Shown: positions 1-55,785 of the stretch, one piece after another
Layout: every line of letters begins with the position of its first letter
Position numbering within the stretch: position 1 is the first letter of the stretch
Source of the DNA: Rhizomys pruinosus
Taxonomy: Eukaryota; Chordata; Mammalia; Rodentia; Spalacidae
Length of the DNA: 64,000 bases
Direction of reading: 5' to 3'
NCBI GenBank assembly: GCA_009823505.1
Contig: VZQC01005680.1
Location: forward strand, 5,539,319 to 5,603,318
The notes under the pieces: model-generated
Told to the model about the DNA's origin: nothing
The model's database searches: none
Seen by the model: the letters and a program-made list of their open reading frames with translations, nothing else
Made by a program: the position numbers and the translations under genes

Positions 1-107
1 TTTGAGATAGGTCTCTAGCCTGGCTATCCTCAGATTCTATATACAGATGAGGATGGCCTTGAACTTCCCATCCTCCTGCCTCTACCTCCCAAGTGCTAGG
101 ATTACAA
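1..107 (-). mobile_element. B1 SINE, old, truncated by window edge
   Basis: Antisense B1 ending AAGTGCTAGGATTACAAG; divergent. Confidence 0.75.
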
Positions 108-362
108 GATCTTAAATGATATTTCAGAGCCTAAAACCTTAAGTGATATTTCATAGCCTAAGAGAAAGTACTTTTATGTTATGTATCTTTAAAAGTACTT
201 TGAATTTTATATGAAAGAATTTTTATTAGTTTAATCTGTTAAGTTTTACATGTATAATACTGTGCTTTTGATTTCTCTACCGACGTTGTGATATTCTTTA
301 TTGTCTCCCACGTATCATTTATTATATCTTCCCTTGTGTTTTTATCTGCTCAAATGTGCCTG

Positions 363-399
363 TTAGCACTCTTAACCGCTAAGCCATCTCTCCAGCCCC
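363..399 (-). mobile_element. B2 SINE 5' fragment
   Basis: Only the tRNA-derived head remains, read in antisense (CTCTTAACCGCTAAGCCATC). Confidence 0.75.
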
Positions 400-521
400 G
401 TGTGATGTATTTCTGAACAGCTTCATTGGGTTATCCAGTACTATCGAATAAATGCAATGGTACCTTCTGTTTAAATAAATCCAGATTAAAGTACTGATCA
501 TTACACAATGGTTCGATGTAG

Positions 522-44378
<43,857 letters not shown>

Positions 44379-44511
44379 ACATGAATGAAGATGAATCATA
44401 AACTGAATACTGTGATAATGCTCTTGTGTTCCTCATTTAAAATGCATTTATTATCAATGGAATTAACTGGAAATATATTTGAATCCATCTATAGTAATAT
44501 AAATGTATTCT

Positions 44512-44517
44512 ATTAAA
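44512..44517 (+). promoter_or_regulatory. Proximal poly(A) signal ATTAAA
   Basis: This ATTAAA lies 134 nt after the stop codon and is followed about 15 nt later by the GT-rich run CGTGTGTGTG, a good downstream element. It would give a very short 3' UTR. Use is inferred. Confidence 0.55.
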
Positions 44518-45484
44518 ACTGTGTACCACCTCGTGTGTGTGATTTTAATATCTATCAGTACATATCCTATGATTGATATATTGCTTGAATCACACTTTTA
44601 TTGTGGCTAAATTTTTGTGTCGAGCTATAAAAAGACACCTTCAAATTATTTGGGTTAGAAGTGGTATAATTTTGTGACAGTCAGGATACCAGGAATAAAA
44701 CACACCTACCTTGTAAGTTATTCATGCAGTATGTTCAGAAAAACTTCCATATTTAAGCATTTTGAAGCTCTTAGTCAAATTGTGGTCTGCTGGTCAGGAA
44801 TTTATACTAGTCTATAACAGTATCCAAATTTCAAAGCTCTTCTAATGTAATAGGATGAATGAAATAAGAAGGATATTGCTGATAATCTCTCATCATTGAC
44901 CTTAATCTGCTAACAAACAATGTTTAACAGTTTGTGTTAAATGTTGACTTTTATCTGTATTGACCAAAGTTTTCAGTTGTTCTACATTCTGGGCTCAGAA
45001 CTAAGTGCTCCTGCGTATTAGTGCTGGGCATGTCCTGTGTGATGGTAGACTCCTCATAGCCTAACAGAAAGATATTTTGATCTATTTTCCTATGGAATTG
45101 TTTCTATTATTCTCTTTTAATTTCTTTTTTTTAGTAGTGTTTCCTTTCTTGTTCATCTGATTTTTATATGCTGCTAAGTATATTTTGAATACAGTGTGTT
45201 TGCACACGTTGGTAGCTATGAGGACCATTATCATTTGTGGTGGGAAACCATGTAAATAGGTAGATTGTAAAGAGAGACTATCTTGCATCATGATTGTATG
45301 AATTTCTAAATACTGTTGATTGGATTTTGTGAAAGGATGTTTAATTTATCATTCAGAATATTAATTTGTAAATTCTGTAAGTTTAATTTTATGTAGATGG
45401 TATAAACTTTGAAAATATTGTATTTTTTTTTGTTTTTTTCCCCTGAACATGTTTGTTTGTAAATGAAAGCTTAGCTAGTGCTTA

Positions 45485-45490
45485 AATAAA
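45485..45490 (+). promoter_or_regulatory. Distal poly(A) signal AATAAA
   Basis: This canonical AATAAA follows GCTTAAATAAACATG and has TG- and T-rich sequence within 40 nt downstream. It gives a 3' UTR of about 1.1 kb, and SINE-bearing intergenic sequence starts soon after. Confidence 0.65.
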
Positions 45491-45649
45491 CATGTTGCTA
45501 TGAGTAATTTTTTATTCTATGACTCTAATTGTAAGCAAATCTCCAGTGTTGGTAAAACTTTTTGCCTGTGTATGGTATAAGAAAAGCCTTTTTGTGATCT
45601 AGCTGTCCCTTTCTTTGCTTATCAGACATGAAGTAGTCTTGAAAAGTTC

Positions 45650-45812
45650 CACTGGGCGTGGTAGCACATGCCTTTAATCCCAACATTAGGGAGGCAGAGG
45701 CAGGTGGATCTCTGTGAGTTCAAGGGCAGCCTGGTCTACCTAGTGAGTTCCAGGACAGCTGGGGCTACAGGGATACCCTCTCTTAAAAAGATCAAAAAAA
45801 GAAAAAAGAAAA
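45650..45812 (+). mobile_element. B1 SINE
   Basis: Sense B1, the first SINE after the Kif21a 3' UTR. Confidence 0.92.
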
Positions 45813-46349
45813 GTTCCAAGTTGTTACTTCATCTTAATGAACCATGGAAACTCTAGTTAAACACATGAAATAAAATCAGTTGCTATAATTTAGGGATTTG
45901 AACATAAATGATAAAACAAAAGATAATGGTAATGAAATGTGAAGACAGTGATGGCCTTGCTTTCCTGCAGAGAGAGGATGGGCAGTGCCCGGTCAGCCTC
46001 GCAGCTGCTGGGCTGGGCATGTGACCTGGCTGCAGGAGGACTTCAGAATTTTTACTTAGGTTCAAAATGTGCCTGTTTGCTTTACATGAGACTGTATGCC
46101 TATTTTTCTGTCTTCCTTTATATATACATACAAAATTTTGTAGGAATTTTTTTTTTTAATTTAAGGAAGATATTTTCTTATAAAATTGAAACTTGGCTAC
46201 TTTGTGATTTTACCACCTTCCTTAAAGGAGCCCGTGAGAGACCCAAGACTGTTTCAAGTCCTGCAAGGTCTGTTGCTCATTAATTAAGAATTAATTTGAT
46301 AAGATGCTTATGTAGTGAACAGTGTATTATATATTGGAGGTTAAGAATC

Positions 46350-46600
46350 TATATGTGGAGCTGGAGAGATAGCCTAGTGGTTAAGAGCACTGACTGCTCT
46401 TGCAGAGGACCCGGGTTTGATCCCCAGCACCCACATGGTTGCTGAGAACCATCTGTAACTCCAATTCCAGGAGAACTCCAGTTCCAGGGGAATCCGACAC
46501 CCTCTTCTGACTCCGTGGCATTGCACGACACGGGTGCACAAACCTACATGCAGACAGTACACTCATACACATACAAAAATAAATAAAATTAAAAAAAAGA
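46350..46600 (+). mobile_element. B2 SINE with duplication and target site duplication
   Basis: Sense; flanked by AGAATCTATATGTGGAG on both sides. Confidence 0.93.
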
Positions 46601-46879
46601 ATCTATATGTGGAGGTTAAAAAATGTAAGACCAAGGTGTCGCTTGCTCTTTGAGTGGAGAGAGATAATAGAAGCAGCACTTGTCTAAGACGTGGTAAGTG
46701 CTTGCTTGAGGAAGGGCCAGGTTGCCTCATGGCTACTGGATGCAGTGTAGCCCAGTTACAGGCCCTGAAATCCTGTGTTTGCTTGTGCAAAATGCAAAGC
46801 CCAAAACCTACTTTGCCTTTTAAGATGCTGGAGGCTCAATTCCAAAGGACAGGAAAAAGAGGTGGTCTTCATTAAGAAT

Positions 46880-47060
46880 ATACATTCTTGAAGATTAGCA
46901 AGGTGGCTCAGCAGGTAAGGGTACTTACCACCAAGCCTGATGATGTGAGCTCAGTTCCCAGAATTCACATGGTAGAAAGAACTCACTGAAGATGTCTTCT
47001 GATCTCCACGTATACAGTGGTACACACACACACACATAAATGTAGAAAAATCACTTTTAA
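46880..47060 (+). mobile_element. Old B2/B3-like SINE
   Basis: Sense, AGCAAGGTGGCTCAGCAGGT head. Confidence 0.75.
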
Positions 47061-47146
47061 AAAAAAACTTACTTTTTAAAGACATACTATTCTATAGTAT
47101 TACATCTAGGAAGGTTAAAATAATTCTTTTTTAAGAGTTGAAACAG

Positions 47147-47365
47147 GAGTTAGAGAGATGGCTCAGTGGTTGAGAGCAGTAGCTGCTCTTGCAGAGGACC
47201 CAGGTTAGTTCTCAGCACCCATATGGCAGCTGACAACCATCTGTAATTCCAGTTCCAGGAGATCCAGTGCCCTCTTCTGCCCTCTGTTGGCATTGCATGA
47301 CATGGGTGCACTTACATACATGCAGACAAAACATTCATACACATAAAAAAATAATAAATACTAAA
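47147..47365 (+). mobile_element. B2 SINE, older type
   Basis: Sense, full length, no internal duplication. Confidence 0.9.
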
Positions 47366-48692
47366 GATTTGAATCAGTGCCTTTAAAACCTAAAATGAGA
47401 GAATTCCTGTGTGTCACATGTTTCCCAGATCTTGGCATGCGCACAGAACAGTGTGTCTCCTCTTTTGAGGGGGCAAATAGATTCTTTCAAATCTTGCATT
47501 TTAACTAGAGTAATGAGAAAATTTAGCATGTTAATTCAGCTTTTATCAGACTCATATGACCACAGAAAATTATTTACTTCCCAGTCAATGGGAAGACTTT
47601 TGTAACAAATTAAAGTCATCTACAATTTGTCTCTTTCCTTAAGCATTTCCTACATTTTAATCTCAAAATTATTTCAAATTCCATTTTCATCCTCAGAATA
47701 ACTTATTTTCTTGCTCTGATTTTAGGAATTTGACTTGCTAATCAGCTTTGCAAATGTAGATAACTGAGATTTTCATTTATAGTGATAAAGTCTATGTATT
47801 CATATGTATGCACCATTTTGAAAAAATAAATATTTATGTTTCTAGTTTCCATTGATGAGGTGCTCAGTTCATTTAAAAACCTCACAGCTACCATTCACTT
47901 TTCTGTTTTGTTTTCTTTCGAAGGAGGATAATAAGTATAATTGCCAACATTTATTGAGTATTTTTACTGTCCCCCTTGATGAAGTATCTCCTAACAAGGG
48001 TGAAAATCCAAGCTGACTCTGTTATTCAGAAACACCCAATGTCAGGAATTTTTAATTGTGGAAAAAAATAGTGTGCTTCCTAGAGTTGATGGACTATAGT
48101 TTACAGATCACCTGGGGGTGTGGGCGGGGATCTACCAGGCAGACAAAAACAGGGACCCGGGTCACTGCATCTTAGGTAGAGAGTATGACGCCATCCAGAG
48201 GCTTCTCTTTGTGTATATTAGATTGGAGAAAAGCCAAGCTCAGTTTCTCAGGCTTTCCTTCCACACTAAGCTGGCGTCACCAAGCACGTGCACCAGGCAA
48301 CAGATGGAGTGCGGAGGCAGCGCAGCAGTCCACAGAGGTTGAGCCATCGTTTGGGTTGTGGCTACAATTACAGGGTCGCAGGGCTCACGGCTGGCAGTGG
48401 GAGTTGAGAGACGTGGATATGGAACGTGTTTGTGATACGCTGCTGGCACAGTGTCTTTAAAGTCAGCAGTGGGCTGCGAGCTTCCCAGTCTTCCTGCTTG
48501 TGAAGACTGAGCCTCTCGTTCTCACACACCTGCCAGCACTCATTCCTTTTGTATTAAATTCCTTTCTGCTTAAACCAATTACAGCAGTTTCTGTATTTGC
48601 AACTGAATTTTAAAAGACACTCTTATGTAAATTACATTTTAAGAAATCCCTTCTACTTACTTTTCCTAGACACTAATTCAGTTCTTAAAAAT
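47366..48692. other. Intergenic sequence, nothing recognised
   Basis: Open frames here lack known protein features and splice context. Confidence 0.5.
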
Positions 48693-48845
48693 GGCCATCT
48701 TTGGTGGAGTGTGGTGGTACACGCCTTTAATCCCAGCATTCAGGAGGCAGAGGCAGGCGGATCTCTGTGAGTTCAAGGCCAGCCTGGTCTACATAGTGAG
48801 TTCTAGGACAGCTGGAGCTATGGGGAGACCGGCTCTCTAAACAAA
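48693..48845 (+). mobile_element. B1 SINE
   Basis: Sense B1 with CCCAGCATTCAGGAGGCAG. Confidence 0.92.
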
Positions 48846-49144
48846 GCCATCCTTGGTTTTCATGACTCTGGATAGTTGCTTTTACTTGAGTGGAATGGTT
48901 TTTAATTGTCAGAATGTTAAGAATTAAATCTGAGGTCCAAGGATTGCACTCACAAAGAACATATGGATGAAGTTAAAGTTACTTGCAAGGCAGCTTTTAG
49001 TTTCAAAAATGGATGGCATCTTCAGATCATGCAAGCTGCTGTGAGCAGGAAGTTTCACAGGGTTTGCAAGAGCACTGTGTCTCCTGTCCACTGGCTACGG
49101 TCTGACCTCACAGTCTTTTGTGGTTGGATAGTTTTCAAAGAAGT

Positions 49145-49355
49145 GTTTTAGATATTTTTATGTGTATGTATGTATGTGTATATATGCGTGGATGTAAGTG
49201 TACCAGAGTCATGCAGTACCCACGGCAGTCAGGAGAGGGCATCCGTTCCCTGGAATGCAGTTAGGAACCTTTGTTAGCCACTATGTGGGTTCCAGGACTT
49301 GAACCTGGCAAGAGCAGTCTCTGCTCTTAACCACTAAGCCATCTCTCCAGCCCCT
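49145..49355 (-). mobile_element. B3-like SINE
   Basis: Antisense, ends AAGCCATCTCTCCAGCCCC. Confidence 0.87.
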
Positions 49356-50989
49356 GTTAGCCAGTTTGAAAAGACTCATCCATTGGTGCTAAGGAAATGA
49401 AGGAGAAGGAGAAAAGAGCTATCCAGAGGGCCTAGCTGCCATCAGGTTCTGGCATGGCTTTTGCATAAGCTAAAACTTTACAGGGTAGGGGTTTAGGAAT
49501 TAAAGGAGTGTTTTGTGCCAAGTACCCAAACTGGACCTTGCATGTAGAGAATATAGAGAATTTGTCTTCAGGGCTGTTCAGCCCTGTACAATCCCGAAAG
49601 ATACCATTTACACTAGGCATTGTGAAAGTGTGCCTTTGCTACATGTCTCAGGCAGGCAGTAGTGAAGCCCTGTGTTCTTAGAGGTCTAACAATACAATGA
49701 CAAGTTTTAGCCATGGATGGAAAATGCTCCTACTGCCCGAGCACAGTGCTCCTGTGGATTAGTCTTTGGTGTTCAGAAGTGGAGGTTAAAATTGTCCCTA
49801 GCTCACAGGCCAGCTCAGAATACTCAGTCTCTTCCTCTAAAAATGTTAGTTTCCTGGAAAACTCTGACTTCATGTAATTTTTAATTAGTAGTTCCAATTT
49901 TAGACCTTTGTGATGTCTTATGACACATATATTTTTTAAATCAAGATATCCAAACCCAGTATTTAAATTGAAAATTTTAGACATCATAGCAATAGTTTCT
50001 CTAGAGCTGAGAACTGATTATTCTGTGAATAGACATTTCTGATTAGAATTTTGCCTTGCTGAGATTTCTTCATGTTGTCTTTAGAGTCCAAGTGGGTGGG
50101 GTGGCCACGTCTATTAAGACACACTCAGGTAAGGGACAACTTGATAGCATCTATTTTGCTTGCTACCTCCTGCACTGGATACTTGGCCAATTTTGTGGGA
50201 TACTTGGCATCTACCAAAAACTTTCTGCTGAGGAAATTTCCACCGTATGAATTGCACCTCTAACTCTTGATAACAACTAGAAAATGTTCCTTCTCCTCTT
50301 GTGCCTAGGGTGACATGTGCCTGAGACTTGGCCTCATGGAACTACAGAAAGCAGAGATTTGAGTTATAATTCAGTGATGAATCTATATTTGGTGAGGGTG
50401 TTGTGTGCCAAGGCCATTTTCCATTGAAGTGTTGGACAGAATTTAGGATTTAGTGTACGTGGGTGGGGCACGCTGTGAGGTCTTGCCTAGTGGATAAAAG
50501 CTGTCACTGTGAGGTATGGTTTTGGACATTGACACTGGCTAATTGGCACACTGTCCTAACCTCATTCTCTGCAGATTTGGAAACTCTACACTTTCCCTAA
50601 TAACTTCCAGAATATTCCTTTTCTGGTTGAACTAGTGAGGTCAGTTGTATTAGTAGCTAAGAAAAATGATAAACAGTACTGGAAAAAGTTTTTGCTCCCT
50701 ATAAGTGACATGGCAGTTAGCAACAGAGAATTATCATCTAGAAATGATTTCCCTATGCCTAACATTGACTTTAGACATCTGGAGGGAAGTAGCCTTATCT
50801 GGTTCACAGTCCTATGAAGCAGCCATTCTATGAGAGAAAAGTCTCTAGCTGCCTTGAGTTTCCTAGTCTTCCATGATAAAGATGTTCCCAAGTCCAGGCC
50901 ATTGTGTCCTTCCCCAGTGACCATCTTTGCGAACTGAGAATAACTGCGCCGGTAAGCTCTTATTTGAACTCTTTTTTAAAAATATTTAA
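49356..50989. other. Intergenic sequence, nothing recognised
   Basis: SINE-free stretch of 1.6 kb with no gene signal I can support. Confidence 0.5.
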
Positions 50990-51219
50990 TGTTTTTTTTA
51001 AATTAATGAATTAATTTTTTATGTGTATGAATGTACTGTCTGCATGCAGGTTTGTGCACTCATGTCGTGCAATGCCTCGAGGTCAGAAGAGGGTGTTGGA
51101 CTCCCCTGGAACTGGGGTTAAAGATGGCTCTCAGCTGCCATGTGGGTGCTGGGGATTGAACCTGGGTCCTCTGCAAGAGCAGTCGGCACTCTTAACCGCT
51201 AGGCCATCTCTCCAGCCCC
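50990..51219 (-). mobile_element. B2 SINE
   Basis: Antisense, full length, without the internal duplication. Confidence 0.92.
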
Positions 51220-51689
51220 TTGAACTCTTTTTACGTAGGTTGTTGGTTATTTGTGCATTTGATACTGATGTCAGTTTTATGTGAATAAATGAGGAAAGGT
51301 TTGTGGATTTGGGTTTTATTACTGTTGTTTTTCTTCTTTAATATTTTTGAGCCCAGGACCCTCAAATTTATGATCCTCCTGCTTCTGCTCCCAAGTTCTG
51401 TGCTCATGGGCATCCTGTCACTACAGTGTTTGATCTTATTCTTTTCTGTCCCAAGTAGAGCAAAGGTATAAATAGATTTCCCTTTGAGACGAGCATCTCT
51501 GAATTAAGGAAAGTGTTTTCTGGGGTAGGAGCACAGAGGCCTGGAATATGATCTGATAGTTCCTCCATGGGCCGCCTGCAGGGTTCAGCTGAGAAATGGC
51601 CAGCCACCTCCAGCTCTGTGTGAGCAATAATTTGATTCCCACTCAGGCAGGAGGCTGAAAATATATAAAGTTTTGAAATGTGGTTTGCA

Positions 51690-51945
51690 GGGCTGGAGAG
51701 ATGGCTTAGCAGTTAGGAGCGCCGACCACTCTTGCAGAGGACCCAGGTTCGATTCCCAGCACCCACATGGCGGCTGAGAACCGTCTGAAACTCCAATTCC
51801 AGGAGAACTCCAGTTCCAGGGGAATCTGATGCTCTCTTCTGACCTCTGCGGCATTGCATGACACAGGTGCACAAACCTGCATGCAGACAGTACATTTCTA
51901 CACATACAGAAATAAATAAAATTAAAAAAAAAATCTCTCTTAAAA
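51690..51945 (+). mobile_element. B2 SINE with duplication
   Basis: Sense; GAAATGTGGTTTGCA flanks both sides as a target duplication. Confidence 0.93.
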
Positions 51946-53169
51946 AAAAAGAAATGTGGTTTGCATCTTGTAGGGAATAACAGGCATGTAAAACTATCTT
52001 GTCTTTTTTTTTTTGTTCTTGAGAATTTCTTATAATAAAGTAACTGTAATGTAGAAAGTAGGGGCAGCTCCTCAGCCACCTGCACACATCGTCCAAGTCT
52101 TAGATTCCAGTTCAGGGGATCATTCTGGGCTTCCCAGCTCATGTGGTACTGGGACAGCTGGGGATTAGTTAGGATTAGCCTACGCCAGGGCTTCTCACTT
52201 CGATTGCATTACCCCCTCAACATGTACACATGCAGGGCTTCTTAAAGCACGGGCTGCTTGATTTCATGCCAGAGTTTGATTCACAAGAATCTGTCTTTCT
52301 AGCTACTGCACTTCCCAGAGACCACACACAGTTGTACTGGGATGAGCCAGAGGCTCGAGGACCTCTGCTCCGAGCTGATTCTGCTCTGCACCAAGTCAGG
52401 GGTTAAGGAAGAGCCATGCAAACTCACCAACACTCATCTTCCTCACAGAAGTGACTATTGGTCCAGGTGTGGACATGGGCCTTACTCCTACTTCTGCCTG
52501 AAAGTGATAGCAGCACCTGACATGTGCTGCTATCCTGTGACAGGCACTGCTATCCTGTGACAGTCAGATGCACACTAGACAGCTTAACGTGCAGCTCCAC
52601 TACTCCTAGAAGCCATGCCCAGCCTTTGAACAGTTGCAGTCGTACGGCCCGGAGACCAGTCTGATGCTACACCTGCCAGAGCCTGGGATTCCCACTCTGA
52701 TGGTGAATGCTCTTAAGTATGTTGGGCTTGGGGTTTCTTCTCCAGGCCTTTAAGGCAGTTGAATTGGCCCAGAGTTACCCAAGAGATGTGGGCCAATAGG
52801 AGCCATTTAATAAGAAGCTGTTATAAGGATTTGAGGAGTGGTTCAAAGAGCTTTCTTGAAAATACTTCGCCTGAAAGTCCTGGGTTGAGTTTTGTTTATC
52901 TTTATTTTCAGGTAAATGGAAAACTAAAGATTGGCTTCCCTTGTTCTGAGAGGCGATGCTTGAATTTTACCTTAGAGCAGGAGTCATGTGAAAGAAAACT
53001 GGAAAGCAAAGGAGAATGAGAATTCCAGGAGGTGTGTGATAAACACCGGATCAGGAGCCAGGTACCATAAACCTGTGTGATGACATAAAGGGGCCTGGAC
53101 GTTGATTCCCCTGGGGAAGCAGACACAGGAACCCGTCATCCTGGTGGCAAGAGGGAAGGGGAAAGACAC
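51946..53169. other. Intergenic sequence before the minisatellite
   Basis: Contains a short direct repeat (TGCTATCCTGTGACAG twice, 52530-52565) and otherwise nothing recognised. Confidence 0.5.
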
Positions 53170-54170
53170 ACAGCTAACTAGAGGGAGGGGAAGACACTGC
53201 ACAGCACAGCTAACTAGAGGGAGGGGAAGACACTGCATACAGCACAGCTAACTAGAGGGAGGGGAAGACACTGCACAGCACAGCTAACTAGAGGGAGGGG
53301 AAGACACTGCACAGCACAGCTAACTAGAGGGAGGGGAAGACACTGCACAGCACAGCTAACTAGAGGGAGGGGAAGACACTGCACAGCACAGCTAACTAGA
53401 GGGAGGGGATAGACACTGCACACAGCACAGCTAACTAGGGGAGGGAAAGACACTGCGCACAGCACAGCTAACTAGGGGAGGGAAAGACACTGCACACAGC
53501 ACCACTAACTAGAGGGAGGGAAATACACTGCACACAGCACAGCTAACTAGAGGGAGGGGAAAGACACTGCACACAGCACCACTAACTAGGGGAGGGGAAA
53601 GACACTGCACACAGCACCACTAACTAGAGGGAGGGGAAAGACACTGCACACAGCACAGCTAACTAGAGGGAAGGGGAAGACACTGCACACAGCGCAGCTA
53701 ACTAGAGGGAAGGGGAAGACACTGTGCACAGCACCACTAACTAGAGGGAGGGGAAAGACACTGCACACAGCACAGCTAACTAGAGGGGAGGGGAAGACAC
53801 TGCACACAGCACCACTAACTAGAGAGAGGGGAAAGACACTGCACAGCACAGCTAACTAGAGGGAAGGGGAAGACACTGCGCACAGCACAGCTAACTAGAG
53901 GGAGGGGAAGACACTGCACACAGCACCACTAACTAGAGGGGAGGGGAAGACACTGCACAGCACAGCTAACTAGAGGGAGGGGAAGACACTGCACACAGCA
54001 CCACTAACTAGAGGGGAGGGAAAGACACTGCGCACAGCACAGCTAACTAGAAGAAGGGGAAAGACACTGCACACAGCACAGCTAACTAGAGGGAAGGGGA
54101 AAGGCACTGTGCACAGCACAGCTAACTAGAGGGAGGGGAAGACACTGCGCACAGCACAGCTAACTAGAGG
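53170..54170. repeat. Minisatellite, ~37-bp units, ~27 copies
   Basis: The unit reads roughly AGCTAACTAGAGGGAGGGG then AAGACACTGCACACAGCAC, 36-39 bp long. Two variants (CAGCTAACT and CACCACTAACT) are interspersed, most clearly between 53500 and 54010. G-rich runs on one strand make it prone to slippage. Confidence 0.93.
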
Positions 54171-54411
54171 CTGCTGGGATGATTTAGAGTTGCATGTCCA
54201 GAGAGCTCATGGATGGGAGAGAAAGGATCCTGAAGGGCCTTGGTGTGTGGGTGTGTGCTGGTGATGGAGGACCCTGCGGCTCTCTCATATATTAATCTGA
54301 TGCATGGACTCTAGTGACAGGAAGAAGAAAGAAGAAAACTGGAAGCCATTCTTGACTCGTCCATCACCTGTCATGACCTTGCACTGCATTTTGTACCCTT
54401 CCTGGGCCCCA

Positions 54412-54905
54412 GTTCTGTGTCCTGTCACTGCCATCTCACTGCCATCTCCAGTGCCGTGTCCAGTCACTGCCATCCCCAGTGCCATGTCCTGTCACTGCCG
54501 TCCCCAGTGCCGTGTCCCGTCACTGCCGTCCCCAGTGCCGTTTCCCATCACTGCCGTCTCCAGTGCCCCCGTCTCCAGTTCTGTGTCCTGTCACTGCCAC
54601 CTCCAGTGCCGTGTCCTGTCACTGCCTTCTCCAGTGCTGTGTCGTGTCACTGCCATCCGCAGTGCCGTGTCGTGTCACTGCCATCCCCAGTGCCATGTCC
54701 TGTCACTGCCATCCCCAGTGCCGTGTCCTGCCACTGCCATCTCCAGTGCTGTGTCCTGTCACCGCCATCTCCAGTGCCGTGTCCTGTCACTGCCATATGC
54801 AGTGCTGTGTCATGTCACTGCCATCCCCAGTGCCGTGTCCTGTCACTGCCATCTGCAGTGCCGTGTCATGTCACTGCCATCTGCAGTGCTGTGTCCTTTC
54901 ACTGC
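54412..54905. repeat. Minisatellite, 28-bp units, ~17 copies
   Basis: Units of about 28 bp carry TGTCACTGCCATC and CCAGTGCCGTGTCC. Because 28 is not a multiple of three and the unit lacks stops, long open frames appear in all three forward phases. These are not genes. Confidence 0.93.
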
Positions 54906-54909
54906 TAAT

Positions 54910-55083
54910 TTTTAAATCTGGTTTTCTGAGACAGGGTCTCCCTGTGGCCCAGAACTCACTGTATAGAACAAGCTGGCCTCCATCTCACAGAGATCCACCT
55001 GCCTCTGCCTCTGCCTCTGCCTCTGCCTCTGCCTCTTCCTCCTGAGTTCTGGGATTAAAATTATGCACCACTACACATGCCAA
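54910..55083 (-). mobile_element. B1 SINE with (CTGCCT)n
   Basis: Antisense B1 whose CTGCCT motif is expanded to about six copies. Confidence 0.85.
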
Positions 55084-55573
55084 GACTCTTTTTTTTAAAA
55101 AAAAGCAGAAACCTAAGGGAATGGTGACTGGTGACAATATATAAAGAAGGAAACATTATATATTTTGCAACAAATGTTTTACAATTAAAGAGAAACTATC
55201 AACAGGGGAGGACCCATGAGAAGGCTGCTCATTGTTTCCTACTTAAATGTTCTTCAGAATTCACCAGTGAACTCATTTAATCCTGCTACGTTTGGGTTTG
55301 CAAGGTTATTAATTATATATTTAATTGCCTCAGATTGTCTTTTTCTTCTTGCAAGACTCTTGGTAGATTGTGCTTCTCAAGACATTGCTCAACCACACCT
55401 GCTGACCTGTGGTTCCTGAATTCAGAGTATAGTTGTAAGCAGCAACCACAACTGATCAGTCACAGAGATGAATTCTCACTTAGGGGATCAGATTTGAGAC
55501 TGTTTCTGTAGAATGTTCTCTCAGAAACTAACTTGGACAAAAGGGAGATGAGCCTTCCTGTGATGGATTGACC

Positions 55574-55576
<3 letters not shown>

Positions 55577-55618
<42 letters not shown>

Positions 55619-55727
55619 CTATCCATCCATCCATCCATCCATTTATTATCTACCTATTATCTATAACCTATTGTCTGTCTACCTATCAATCCTTCCACCC
55701 ATCCATTTACTATAGACCTGTCAACTA

Positions 55728-55771
<44 letters not shown>

Positions 55772-55785
55772 CTATCTTCTATCAT
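55577..55785. repeat. (TCTA)n and (TCCA)n tetranucleotide cluster
   Basis: Two TCTA runs (55577-55620 and 55733-55770) flank a TCCA run and degenerate units. Confidence 0.93.

Larger units (their letters stand above)
44379..45510 (+). other. Kif21a: Kif21a 3' UTR (approximate end)
   Basis: This AT-rich sequence follows the stop codon without any SINE until 45650, unlike the introns, which fits a transcribed UTR under constraint. It contains ATTAAA at 44512 and AATAAA at 45485. Several T-rich stretches could be bound by regulators, but I do not recognise a specific element. The end is set about 20 nt past the distal signal. Confidence 0.75.

Noticed and set aside
46350..46440. tRNA-like heads of B2 elements as possible tRNA genes
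   Set aside because: They keep box-B-like GGTTTGATCCC sequence but are SINE heads followed by the B2 body and A tail, not cloverleaf tRNAs.
51585..52142. 185-codon minus-strand open frame
   Set aside because: Its centre is the antisense of a B2 SINE and the rest has no recognisable protein features.
53214..53849. Minus-strand open frames with a repeated SFPLPLVSCAVQC-like motif
   Set aside because: Translation of the 37-bp minisatellite; no promoter, splice or homology support.
53170..54905. CRISPR-like regular repeats
   Set aside because: Units are contiguous tandem repeats without unique spacers, in a mammalian genome.
54304..54915. 203-codon open frame, plus overlapping frames at 54417 and 54479
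   Set aside because: It is the 28-bp minisatellite read through; every phase is open because the unit has no stop codon.
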